A stretch of DNA of 39,258 nt from Hungatella effluvii (lineage in GTDB: Bacteria > Bacillota > Clostridia > Lachnospirales > Lachnospiraceae): NCBI RefSeq assembly GCF_003201875.1, contig NZ_QJKD01000031.1:1-39258 (forward strand), in the 5' to 3' direction. The translations under genes and the position numbers were made by a program. Of the stretch, positions 24,363 through 32,229 are shown in pieces (the first letter of the stretch is position 1; each line of letters starts with the position of its first letter). Below the pieces are notes generated by a model. The model did no database searches, was not told the origin of the DNA, and saw only the letters and a program-made list of their open reading frames with translations.

Positions 24363-25331
24363 CTACCTCCACTTCCTGCTCCATGTTCGTACAACTATTT
24401 TACGGTATATTCCTGGTGAAATGCTCGCCACAGCTGCCCCTATTTTACGGTTCCTTGTAAAATAGGGGCACTTGATGATTCTAAAAAAATGTTTACGTAT
24501 ATGTCTCATAATATCTTTCAAATGCTTATTCTCTCTCCACTGTCCCCCCAACAGGATCCTGTCCAGTACCCATAGATAACTCCAATCATATCGGAACATT
24601 GCTCCGGGCATAGCTTTTGGAAATTCCTTTTCAACGATTTCTAGATTTCTTTTAGCTCCTTCAATCTCATCAAGGGTCTTCTCACTAAATCCCTCAGTGG
24701 TAATGCTGTTGTTCCGATGATAGTAGTAATACATGGGCCTATGGTCTATCACAATCCGATTCGCCTGCCTGAGACTCCCAATAATGGCAAAAGCATCTTC
24801 CCCAAGTCTTCCTGCTTCAAAGCGGTGCTCTGCAAAAATATGTCTCCGGTATAGCTTCCCACATGCTGCAATGGAGCCGCCCTTAGATCCCAGGTCAATC
24901 AATAAGGCCTGTTCAGCGTTGTAAACCTTCGTATCCCCTAAATAATCAAAGACATCCACTCTGTCGCCAAATACCTCATAAAACTGACACTCCACTATGT
25001 CTGCATCATACTCTTCCATATCCTTCACAAGGGTCTCGATCATATTGGTGTCTAACGTGTCATCGCTGTCCACAAAAGTGACCGCGTCACCCTGCATGAT
25101 ATCCAACGCAGAATTTCTTGCCCCACTCAGCCCCATATTTTTTTGATGGATCACCCGTATGCGGGAGTCTGTTCTGCCTATTGCATCGCACATCATACCT
25201 GACTGGTCTTTGGAGCCATCGTCTACAAGGATGATTTCCGTGTTTTGATGTGTCTGGCCTATTATAGATTCAACACATTTTCCCAGATATTTTTCAACAT
25301 TATATACCGGGACTATAACCGTAACTAACAT
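24363..25331 (-). CDS. Family 2 glycosyltransferase
   Basis: 322 residues from the ATG at 25331 (AAGGGG upstream); a GTG one codon earlier is also possible. Typical GT2 start 'VTVIVPVYNVEKYLGKCVES', 'EIILVDDGSKD' (about 31-41) and 'AVTFVDSDDTLD' with the DxD-type metal site. 'GLSGARNSALD' is present. The C-terminal region is a basic helix that probably contacts membrane lipid. It adds a sugar to the repeat unit; specificity unknown. Confidence 0.9.
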   Translation of the reverse strand: MLVTVIVPVYNVEKYLGKCVESIIGQTHQNTEIILVDDGSKDQSGMMCDAIGRTDSRIRVIHQKNMGLSGARNSALDIMQGDAVTFVDSDDTLDTNMIETLVKDMEEYDADIVECQFYEVFGDRVDVFDYLGDTKVYNAEQALLIDLGSKGGSIAACGKLYRRHIFAEHRFEAGRLGEDAFAIIGSLRQANRIVIDHRPMYYYYHRNNSITTEGFSEKTLDEIEGAKRNLEIVEKEFPKAMPGAMFRYDWSYLWVLDRILLGGQWRENKHLKDIMRHIRKHFFRIIKCPYFTRNRKIGAAVASISPGIYRKIVVRTWSRKWR

Positions 25332-25349
25332 CACATCATCCCCTTCTAT

Positions 25350-26414
25350 TTATATGCTTAATTCTTTGAGTATCTGTATTGTCCTCTCCATGCCTGTCTT
25401 GATGCCATATTTCGGTTTCCACCCCAATTTTTCCAGCTTATGGCCATCAAGCCTCGCCTTCGTAGCTGTGCTATAGCCAGAAGCCTCAACAGCATCTGGG
25501 ATTTCAAATACAACTTTTTTGCCGTTCATATTTGCAACAATAGCCGCCAAGTCTTTCAACATAATATCAGAATGTTCTTCTGCTATATTGTAAGCCTCAC
25601 CATTTTCACCGCAAAGAAGGATTCTCAACAGGCCACTTACCGAATCAGCTACATACTGATAGGAATAGTACTGTGTCCCGGCTGACTTCAGGACAATATC
25701 CTCCCCTGCAATTCCTTTCCTGATGAACTGACTAATCGCCTTCGTGTCAGACATGAGCATCGTTGGTCCATAAGAGCGGGTAAATCTGGGTATAACCACA
25801 TCAAGATCTTTTTGTTCTTTATAAGCCTGACACAAGGCTTCTCCACATCTTTTACTTTCAGGATATCCAGCCCTCATTGTATTAGAGTTTATGTAGCCAC
25901 AGTATTTCTCATCAAAGAACTCCACATCACCGCGGTTTTCACCATAGATTTCATTAGAGGATGCAAAAGCGAAACGGGCGGCATGGTGTCCTACAGCAAA
26001 CTCAAGCATATTTTGCACGCCAACAATATTCGTTGTGATTGTCCCAATTGGGTCGGTGGCATATTGCATTGGGTGCGTATTCGAAGCCAGATGCAGGACA
26101 TAACCTACTTCCAACAGGGACTCGCACATAAATGGTTTCTTCACATCATAGGGAATGAATATGATATGCTGATTTTCTGTATACTTGCAAAACCGTTCTC
26201 TGGCTTTTTTCTCATTCCTTCCAAGGGCATACACGGTGCAGTCAAGGCCATCAGAAACATTTTTCTCCATGATAACATCAATAAGAAAACTTCCAAGTAA
26301 CCCTGTTGCTCCCGAAAGCATGAGACTTCTGCCCTCCAGTTTTCCCCATGGCAGGTCAAGATCACTGACATACCTCACATCCTCTAAATATTTGTCATTC
26401 TGATACAGATTCAT
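25350..26414 (-). CDS. Extended SDR, NAD-dependent epimerase/dehydratase
   Basis: 354 residues from the ATG at 26414 (GGGAGG seven bases upstream; two other ATGs lie further up). Rossmann GATGLLG (35-41), Ser152-153 and the catalytic pair Tyr184/Lys188 in YPESK. The family includes UDP-glucuronate decarboxylases, 4-epimerases and reductases. Its place right after an IspD/TarI-like cytidylyltransferase (the frame overlaps by 4 nt) and LicD suggests it acts on the same intermediate, perhaps a CDP-linked sugar being reduced or epimerised. The exact reaction is inferred from context only. Confidence 0.82.
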   Translation of the reverse strand: MNLYQNDKYLEDVRYVSDLDLPWGKLEGRSLMLSGATGLLGSFLIDVIMEKNVSDGLDCTVYALGRNEKKARERFCKYTENQHIIFIPYDVKKPFMCESLLEVGYVLHLASNTHPMQYATDPIGTITTNIVGVQNMLEFAVGHHAARFAFASSNEIYGENRGDVEFFDEKYCGYINSNTMRAGYPESKRCGEALCQAYKEQKDLDVVIPRFTRSYGPTMLMSDTKAISQFIRKGIAGEDIVLKSAGTQYYSYQYVADSVSGLLRILLCGENGEAYNIAEEHSDIMLKDLAAIVANMNGKKVVFEIPDAVEASGYSTATKARLDGHKLEKLGWKPKYGIKTGMERTIQILKELSI

Positions 26415-26434
26415 ATTCATCCCTCCCTCACATA

Positions 26435-27151
26435 TCATTTTAACCAGTTATCTTTATCAGATTTCAAATATGCCTTGAACATTTCAAGATCGTCTTTCGT
26501 TGTAAGCTTGATGTTCTTGTCAGAGCCAGCGGCAAAGTAAAGCCTCACGCCTAACTCAACCATCATTGTATTTGTATAATGGGAACCATATATTCCAATT
26601 TCCTTCTCATACGCTTCATGATACTTCGAGTCAATAAGATCAAAGCGATATGCCTGTGGTGTTGAGACTCTCCGCAGTGTTTCACGGGGGATAAATCTTG
26701 TCGTGCTGACCTCATCATCTATCACGAAAATTTGCTCATTATATGGCAGCGATGTAACCGCATTGCCATACTTCTGCGCTTTGATAATGACATCGGTCAG
26801 GATGGTTTCATCGACAAGCGGACGAATTCCATCATGGATAATAACTATATCATCCTGTGACACCTTTCCCTCCAATTGATAGACTCCGTTCCTGATAGAC
26901 TCCTGTCCGGTTTCTCCTCCTGAAACAACCCATTTTAATTTGTCAATACCAAACTGTTTTGCATAAGCCCCAAGGACGTCATGCCAGCCATCGATGCATA
27001 CAACTTCAATAGCATCGATTTGCGGATGCTTCTGGAATCCCTCCAGTGTGTAAATAAGCACAGGCTTGTCATATACATTAATAAACTGTTTCGGGATATC
27101 CTGGCCCATCCTGCTGCCAGAACCTCCGGCAATAATAATTGCCACATTCAT
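26435..27151 (-). CDS. IspD/TarI-like cytidylyltransferase
   Basis: 238 residues. The N-terminal 'AIIIAGGSGSRMGQDIPKQF' (4-23) is the CTP-binding motif of the IspD/TarI family; 'IHDGIRPLVDE' and 'TPQAYRFDLI' also match. The true ispD for isoprenoids usually neighbours ispF or lies elsewhere. This copy lies between licD and an SDR in a polysaccharide locus, so it more likely activates a polyol phosphate or ketose phosphate with CTP (CDP-ribitol type) than methylerythritol phosphate. The start overlaps the licD stop (ATGA). Sequence alone cannot settle IspD versus TarI. Confidence 0.8.
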   Translation of the reverse strand: MNVAIIIAGGSGSRMGQDIPKQFINVYDKPVLIYTLEGFQKHPQIDAIEVVCIDGWHDVLGAYAKQFGIDKLKWVVSGGETGQESIRNGVYQLEGKVSQDDIVIIHDGIRPLVDETILTDVIIKAQKYGNAVTSLPYNEQIFVIDDEVSTTRFIPRETLRRVSTPQAYRFDLIDSKYHEAYEKEIGIYGSHYTNTMMVELGVRLYFAAGSDKNIKLTTKDDLEMFKAYLKSDKDNWLK

Positions 27152-27954
27152 AACTTGTTCCCAGCTTTCTGTTTCTTCTCTATTGATTTCCTAAACTTCA
27201 CATGACTTGGAAGCCTGTCCTTAGCGGGCGGAGGAGTCATATAGTTTTCTCCATATTCCATTATCAGGAACTCATGATACCTTTTATTCACCATGTAGTT
27301 CTTCCCCTCTAGTTCAATTTCCGAATAAGCATCCATATAATTGCTATCAAGTATGTATGTACATCCTCGATAAGAGTCATTTGATCTGTGAATACATCTC
27401 TTGCTCCCCAGCCATCTTTTTGTCTGGATGTTTTGAAAGATCTCAAGTTTCTTCTTGGTGCTTAGCAGCTTTCCCATTTCCTGGGTAACGCCTACAAGGA
27501 TTTTTCCTTTTAACCCATATTGCGAATAATCAACGTCCTCTTTCATCATACCTTGTATGGCTCTAAGACATGTGATTTTTAGCTTCTGTGCGATTTTATT
27601 TTCTGAAATGTAATCCCAAATCAAAATGTCGATATACACAGGATCATCTTGGTTTTTCATAACAAAACGCGGAAACCACATCGTTGTTTCATCCAAATAA
27701 TAGCCTGCCGGAATGTTCCCAGCTTCTATAACGCTTTTAAATTTTTCAAATTCATCCCGCCACATAGCAATATCCACATCGTCATCCCAAGGAATCAAAT
27801 GATGGTTTCTCTCCGCACCAAGAACTGTTCCGCCATGGATTGTATAATGTATGCCATTTTCCCTACAAATCAAATCCAACGCATCTAAGGCTTGTAAAAG
27901 ATTCTCTTGCATTTCGGCAAGGCCATAATCATTATTTAGAACCCTTTTGCTCAT
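27148..27954 (-). CDS. LicD/FKRP-family phosphotransferase
   Basis: 268 residues. The LicD signature is clear: 'YTIHGGTVLGAERNHHLIPWDDDVDIAM', with Gly/Gly before the helix and the acidic metal site DDDVD (57-61). 'FPRFVMKNQDDPVYIDILIWD' follows the usual order, then a Cys/Arg-rich segment 'RCIHRSNDSYRGCTY' and the C-terminal 'YGENYMTPPP' block. LicD enzymes move phosphocholine or polyol phosphate from a CDP carrier to a sugar. With the adjacent cytidylyltransferase and SDR this suggests polyol-phosphate side groups. It starts within the VOC stop (ATGA-type overlap). Confidence 0.9.
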   Translation of the reverse strand: MSKRVLNNDYGLAEMQENLLQALDALDLICRENGIHYTIHGGTVLGAERNHHLIPWDDDVDIAMWRDEFEKFKSVIEAGNIPAGYYLDETTMWFPRFVMKNQDDPVYIDILIWDYISENKIAQKLKITCLRAIQGMMKEDVDYSQYGLKGKILVGVTQEMGKLLSTKKKLEIFQNIQTKRWLGSKRCIHRSNDSYRGCTYILDSNYMDAYSEIELEGKNYMVNKRYHEFLIMEYGENYMTPPPAKDRLPSHVKFRKSIEKKQKAGNKL

Positions 27955-28343
27955 GTTTCCACTATCTCCATCAACCCAAAACCTATGTTCATCATGAACA
28001 CGACTCTTTTGCCGTTAAAAGCAACGGCCCTTTCAGGATCAATAATTACTCTGAATCCCTGCTTTTTCAAATTCTCAATATCAACTTCCAGATTCGCAGA
28101 CTGATAACAGATATGGTATGGTGTCGGACCTATTTTACTCAAATAAGCATCCACTGGTGATTTCTTTGTTTTGTCCAGCGGACACACTAACTCAATTCTA
28201 TAATTATTTTTTTCCCCAAAGATAATCTTAATATTTCGATCATGATCCTCAATCATATGGTAAAACTGAAAGCCTAATTTTTTAAATGAACTCAACGCAC
28301 GGTCGATCTGTTTTACTGCATACCCTATATGGTCAATTTTCAT
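27951..28343 (-). CDS. VOC (glyoxalase-fold) family protein
   Basis: 130 residues with TAGGTGA upstream of the ATG. The start MKIDHIGYAVKQIDRALSSF and middle 'TPYHICYQSANLE' with End 'GLMEIVE' are the paired beta-alpha-beta-beta-beta modules of the vicinal-oxygen-chelate fold; His5 and His in 'YHICY' and the Glu of 'MEIVE' are metal ligands. It resembles methylmalonyl-CoA epimerases. Here it lies between an FkbH-like gene and licD, so it may act on an ACP-bound or small acyl intermediate. The reaction is unknown. Confidence 0.85.
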   Translation of the reverse strand: MKIDHIGYAVKQIDRALSSFKKLGFQFYHMIEDHDRNIKIIFGEKNNYRIELVCPLDKTKKSPVDAYLSKIGPTPYHICYQSANLEVDIENLKKQGFRVIIDPERAVAFNGKRVVFMMNIGFGLMEIVET

Positions 28344-28365
28344 TTCATCACCTATTATTTATTGT

Positions 28366-30033
28366 TTATTCAATAACCTCTTCAAAACGGATCTCTTTAT
28401 AGCTATGAAACTGTTTCTTTTCGTATCCTGCCACGATAAGCTGATAAGTCTTGTGACCGCCTTCATTAGAAATCTGTTCAAAACCCAAACGGTCATACAA
28501 CTCCTTCACAGGTGTGTTTTTTGCCGTGGGAATGAACTCACCAATAATTTTTTGCTTCCCGGCATACTTAGCAGCCAGTTCATTTAGGATCACAGCTTCC
28601 AACTCTCTGCCCATTACACGGCAGCTCATCAGGAAGGTGTCAATGCGGACAGTGGTATCTTCTTCAATTAGGATAACTACACTGATAAGTCCGCAATCAC
28701 CGTATTTATCGCTGGAACAAACAACATATATGGCATTATTGGGATCCTGGGCTATACGTTCTATATCAATCTGCATATATCGCTTTGTAGTAACATTGAA
28801 CTGATTTACCTTGCTGCAGAGCTGTGTTACACGTTCCAGTTCCTCTGGACGCATTTTGTGGATATCCACTATGATTTCCAATTTTTTAATATAGCCCTCC
28901 AGATTCAAGCTCTCACTCATCTCCTGCTTACGTCTTGCCTCATTATGATACATCTGCGTCTTCTTCATACTCTCTTCCAAAACTCTCAATGGGCAGCAAT
29001 AGTCGAACCAGATATCTTCAGCAAATGAAAGAAGCTCTGTTGTATCTGTCGGGAAATCCGGAACCAACACCTCCGGACATTCGCCACTGACAATTGCTCG
29101 TTCCGCTGGATTATCATCAATGAAAATAAAGCCGCTTTCTGTAAGGTTCAATTCAGTTTCCATTGTCTTCAGATTCGTCGCCTTATTTACCCAGTTAATC
29201 TTTCGGGAAACAAAATCATCATCACGGAGAAGCATGGCTGAATGGTTCTGAATAGCATTTTCAGCATCCTCTTCATTGTTCTTTGAATTAACAGCAAGGA
29301 CGATTCCTCTATTCTTCATTTCAAGAAGTTGGTGCTGGAAATCATAATACCGCTGACCTTCTTTATGGTCAGAGAGTTCTATTCCTTCTATGCCATCCTC
29401 TCCGATCACACCGCCCCAAAGTGTGTTATCGAGATCAAGCACAATGATCTTCTTCCGTATGCTAAATACAGAGTTAAGTACTCTACTTATTTCAGTAGCT
29501 ACAATATCCAATCCATATTTTGAATATGGCATACTGCTCATGTACCACATTTTATTGGAATAAAACTGTTTTCTCCCGAACTCAGCAATCACGTCCATAA
29601 GGTCAAAAATATAAAGATTATTTTTCTCCTCGATCAAATCCTGAACAAACTGATACCACTCATTTTCAAGTTCAATAGAAAATTTCCTTTCTGAAAGGGA
29701 TTTGATTCGATTCTCTCGGATGTCTATAGTTGATATAAATATAGGGATAGCAGTTATACTTTTCGCGAGTATATCCAGGGCCTGCTTCCATAGAGTAATT
29801 CTCTCAGTCGCTTCTTCTCTGCCTTTCCAGGTCCGCGCCTCTGTTCCATCAAGAAGTACTATAATGGCGTCAAAGTTCTCCAAATATAAACCTGACGCTG
29901 GATTAATAGTTTCCTGCACCCATGTATCAAAGCCCTCTGGTAAATAAAAATCGTACCTTCTGCGTAATTTAGCTGCAATAAGATCAACTGTAACATTTGA
30001 GAGCATAGCCACCCTTTTCTTTGCTTCGACCAT
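28366..30033 (-). CDS. FkbH-like HAD-IIIC protein with C-terminal acyltransferase domain
   Basis: 555 residues. Region 1-190 is a divergent N-terminal domain with an SGNH-like look. At 194-320 the HAD phosphatase core appears: IIVLDLDNTLWGG (Asp200, Asp202), 'AVNSKNNEED' and 'FIFIDDNPAERAIV'. The C-terminal part (about 390-540) is GNAT-like ('VFVGxR'-type strands; 'GDCGLISVVILIEEDTTVRIDTFLMSCRVMG'). FkbH proteins take 1,3-bisphosphoglycerate, remove phosphate and load a glyceryl group on an acyl carrier protein. The ACP gene immediately upstream supports this here. The product may be a glycerate-derived acyl group put on the surface glycan. Confidence 0.87.
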   Translation of the reverse strand: MVEAKKRVAMLSNVTVDLIAAKLRRRYDFYLPEGFDTWVQETINPASGLYLENFDAIIVLLDGTEARTWKGREEATERITLWKQALDILAKSITAIPIFISTIDIRENRIKSLSERKFSIELENEWYQFVQDLIEEKNNLYIFDLMDVIAEFGRKQFYSNKMWYMSSMPYSKYGLDIVATEISRVLNSVFSIRKKIIVLDLDNTLWGGVIGEDGIEGIELSDHKEGQRYYDFQHQLLEMKNRGIVLAVNSKNNEEDAENAIQNHSAMLLRDDDFVSRKINWVNKATNLKTMETELNLTESGFIFIDDNPAERAIVSGECPEVLVPDFPTDTTELLSFAEDIWFDYCCPLRVLEESMKKTQMYHNEARRKQEMSESLNLEGYIKKLEIIVDIHKMRPEELERVTQLCSKVNQFNVTTKRYMQIDIERIAQDPNNAIYVVCSSDKYGDCGLISVVILIEEDTTVRIDTFLMSCRVMGRELEAVILNELAAKYAGKQKIIGEFIPTAKNTPVKELYDRLGFEQISNEGGHKTYQLIVAGYEKKQFHSYKEIRFEEVIE

Positions 30034-30073
30034 TTCCTATTACTTCCTCCTGAATTGCAAAAATATGAAACCT

Positions 30074-30283
30074 TTATTTTACAAACTCATAAAGGTCAGA
30101 AAGTGTCTTAATATCTCCTAAGCTCTCCATTGGAATCAACACACCATACTCTGCTTCCAACTCCATGACGAGTGTAAGCATCATAAAAGAATCCCATTTT
30201 CCCTCTTTATATGGAGTCTCAATATTAATTCCAGAAGGATCGACTTCCATAACATCCGCAACAAACTTAAGAAACTTATCCAT
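30074..30283 (-). CDS. Acyl carrier protein
   Basis: 69 residues. The helix pattern and the site 'GKWDSFMMLTLVMELEAEYG' match the ACP family: Ser32 in D-S-F takes the phosphopantetheine arm (usual motif DSL). Short for an ACP (normal 75-85), but all four helices can be placed. It lies 40 bp before the FkbH-like gene, the normal pairing, and separate from fatty-acid genes, so it is a dedicated carrier of the polysaccharide locus. Confidence 0.88.
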   Translation of the reverse strand: MDKFLKFVADVMEVDPSGINIETPYKEGKWDSFMMLTLVMELEAEYGVLIPMESLGDIKTLSDLYEFVK

Positions 30284-30312
30284 TATTTAATACCTCCATA
30301 TATTTGTATGTT

Positions 30313-30954
30313 TCAAAACTTAACGATTTTTGCCGGATTACCAAGTACTTTCATACCACTCCGTACTCTGCTCATTACAGAACTCCCAGCGCAAATATAA
30401 ACATCATCACCGATTGTTGTGCCTGGAATCATATGGGACGTGGACCCCATAAAAACACGGTTACCCACCCTACACATACCAGTAATGTCACAATGTGCAC
30501 TGATCGTACAATACTCGCCCAACACAGAATCATGTGCAACTGAGGAGTGCATATTGATAATGCACCCGTCGCCCAAAATCGCATTATCGGAAATTAATGC
30601 AAACGGATAAATAATTACACCTTCTCCCAAAATGCAATTGTTCGCAATTACAGCATTTGGATGGGTTACCATTGTAAATACAGCCCCCTTCTTCTTGAGT
30701 TTTTCAACAATTAATTTTCGAATGCCGCTGTTTCCAATACAACAAACAAATTCATCTTCAGGATCAATCTTGTAGTCATCGATTTTAGACAAAACCGACA
30801 CACTACAGCGTTTTTCATTCAGGGCATTTAAATCATCATCAATAAAACCCTTTATATTCCAGCGCCTTTCTGCTTCATTGATGTCGTTAGCCCACTGAAG
30901 GACTTCCCTTCCACAACCACCGGCGCCTATAATTACCAGATTTTTTATTCCCAA
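30313..30954 (-). CDS. PglD/NeuD-like sugar N- or O-acetyltransferase
   Basis: 213 residues with a TTG start; GAGGT lies seven bases upstream and there is no ATG nearby. The N-terminal Rossmann-like part 'LVIIGAGGCGREVLQWA' binds sugar nucleotide, and hexapeptide beta-helix repeats follow from about residue 95 to 210. The catalytic His lies in 'NMHSSVAHDSVLG'. The closing 'LGNPAKIVKF' is typical. In the UDP-bacillosamine pathway PglD acetylates the 4-amino sugar made by PglF and PglE, and both of those are encoded upstream in this operon. NeuD-like O-acetylation is the alternative. Confidence 0.82.
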   Translation of the reverse strand: MGIKNLVIIGAGGCGREVLQWANDINEAERRWNIKGFIDDDLNALNEKRCSVSVLSKIDDYKIDPEDEFVCCIGNSGIRKLIVEKLKKKGAVFTMVTHPNAVIANNCILGEGVIIYPFALISDNAILGDGCIINMHSSVAHDSVLGEYCTISAHCDITGMCRVGNRVFMGSTSHMIPGTTIGDDVYICAGSSVMSRVRSGMKVLGNPAKIVKF

Positions 30955-30968
30955 AATTTACCTCACCT

Positions 30969-31556
30969 TCAGAAGCCGTGGCGTTTATGGAAATCCTCCC
31001 AGCACCAGTCTTCTAACTTCTTTGTTATAAAATGCCCAACCGGTTTCAGTTCATCCGGATATGACTGAACATTCCTTCGTTTCTCCATAAAATCATTAAA
31101 TGTTCCAATCACTTTCGCCGGACTTCCCACAGCTACCGAATTGTCCGGAATATCCCTGTTTACCAGGCTTCCAGCCCCTACAATCACATTTGAACCAATT
31201 TTTACGTCATACAGGACTGTCGTATTAGAACCAATAAAAACATTGTCTCCTATCTCAATACATCCAATTCTTTCCTTAAACGTATTACCTCCTTCCCGGC
31301 CAGCCCCTGCCAAAGAGTTCAGGCAAAGATGGATTGCGTCATGGGGTACAAGGTAAACCTTTGAGGCAAGGTGTACATTATTTCCGAGAGATATAAGACT
31401 GGGATACAATGGAACTTTTCTTTCCATTACCGTACATCCACTCCCAATATTGTGGAACACTTTATGCTCTTTCATATATTCAGCTCTTTTCCCACTGTTC
31501 GGAATCATCCATAGTCTCAGTGTGTGATATAGACGAATCATTAATTGCCTGTTCAT
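30969..31556 (-). CDS. Left-handed beta-helix acyltransferase
   Basis: 195 residues, serine-acetyltransferase/CatB-like. The start 'MIRLYHTLRLWMIPNSGKRAEYMKEH' is a helical lead common to capsule acyltransferases. Hexapeptide repeats follow ('CTVMERKVPLYPSLISLGNNVHLASKVYLVPHDAIH', then 'IGCIEIGDNVFIGSNTTVLYDVKIGSNVIVGAGSLV'), and the protein closes with 'VGSPAKVIGTF'. The catalytic His is that of 'VPHDAIH'. The best start (31556) lies 77 nt inside the upstream phosphoglycosyl transferase gene. The acyl donor may be acetyl-CoA or the locus ACP. Confidence 0.82.
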   Translation of the reverse strand: MNRQLMIRLYHTLRLWMIPNSGKRAEYMKEHKVFHNIGSGCTVMERKVPLYPSLISLGNNVHLASKVYLVPHDAIHLCLNSLAGAGREGGNTFKERIGCIEIGDNVFIGSNTTVLYDVKIGSNVIVGAGSLVNRDIPDNSVAVGSPAKVIGTFNDFMEKRRNVQSYPDELKPVGHFITKKLEDWCWEDFHKRHGF

Positions 31557-32229
31557 ACTTTAATTTTTCCTCACTTCCCCAAAATTCTTCCATTGTAGCG
31601 GAGGTTTTGGAAGAGATTCCTTCATGCCTGATAAATGCCTTACCTATGGTCTGAATAATTATCTTCACATCTCCCAGAAATGTAATGTAGTCTACATATT
31701 GAACATCCATCTTGAATTTTTCTTCCCAAGAAATTGTGTTTCTTCCGTGCACCTGTGCGTATCCTGAAAGGCCAGGCCTAACTTCATGACGGCGATGCTG
31801 TTCCATGTTATAGCGGTCTAAATACCTTACCAATAACGGCCTTGGCCCGATAATCGACATATCTCCTTTGATTATGTTATATGTCTCCGGAAGTTCATCC
31901 AGTGAAGCAGACCTCAAAAATCTGCCAAACCGGGTAAGCCGCACTTCATCTGGCATCAGTTCTCCGTTCTCATCCCTCGCATTCGTCATCGTCCTGAATT
32001 TATACAGTTTGAATATCTTCTCGCCCTTACCCGGTCTGTCCTGTGTGAACAGAATTGGAGAGCCCAATTTTACTCTCACTAATATTGCTACGATGGCATA
32101 GAGCCACCAAAATACAATCACAGCCAGTAATCCGCAAAATATATCTAAAGGACGCTTAAAATACTTTTCATATGGCCCGTATGCTTTATGTATTGTTTCA
32201 TTATCTATTCCTGCCATACCCTTATTCAA
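31480..32229 (-). CDS. Phosphoglycosyl transferase (PglC/WcaJ family)
   Basis: 249 residues from a TTG at 32229 with AGGAG five bases upstream; an ATG at 32217 is the other candidate but lacks a well-placed site. One membrane re-entrant helix (about 25-50) is followed by the family motifs QDRPGK, YKFRTM, and 'SLDELPETYNIIKGDMSIIGPRP' with the catalytic Asp-Glu pair. It is the initiating enzyme, moving a sugar phosphate onto undecaprenyl phosphate. The length suits the monotopic PglC type rather than WbaP/WcaJ with five helices. Position next to PglE/PglF suggests diNAcBac phosphate as substrate. Confidence 0.9.
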   Translation of the reverse strand: MNKGMAGIDNETIHKAYGPYEKYFKRPLDIFCGLLAVIVFWWLYAIVAILVRVKLGSPILFTQDRPGKGEKIFKLYKFRTMTNARDENGELMPDEVRLTRFGRFLRSASLDELPETYNIIKGDMSIIGPRPLLVRYLDRYNMEQHRRHEVRPGLSGYAQVHGRNTISWEEKFKMDVQYVDYITFLGDVKIIIQTIGKAFIRHEGISSKTSATMEEFWGSEEKLKYEQAINDSSISHTETMDDSEQWEKS

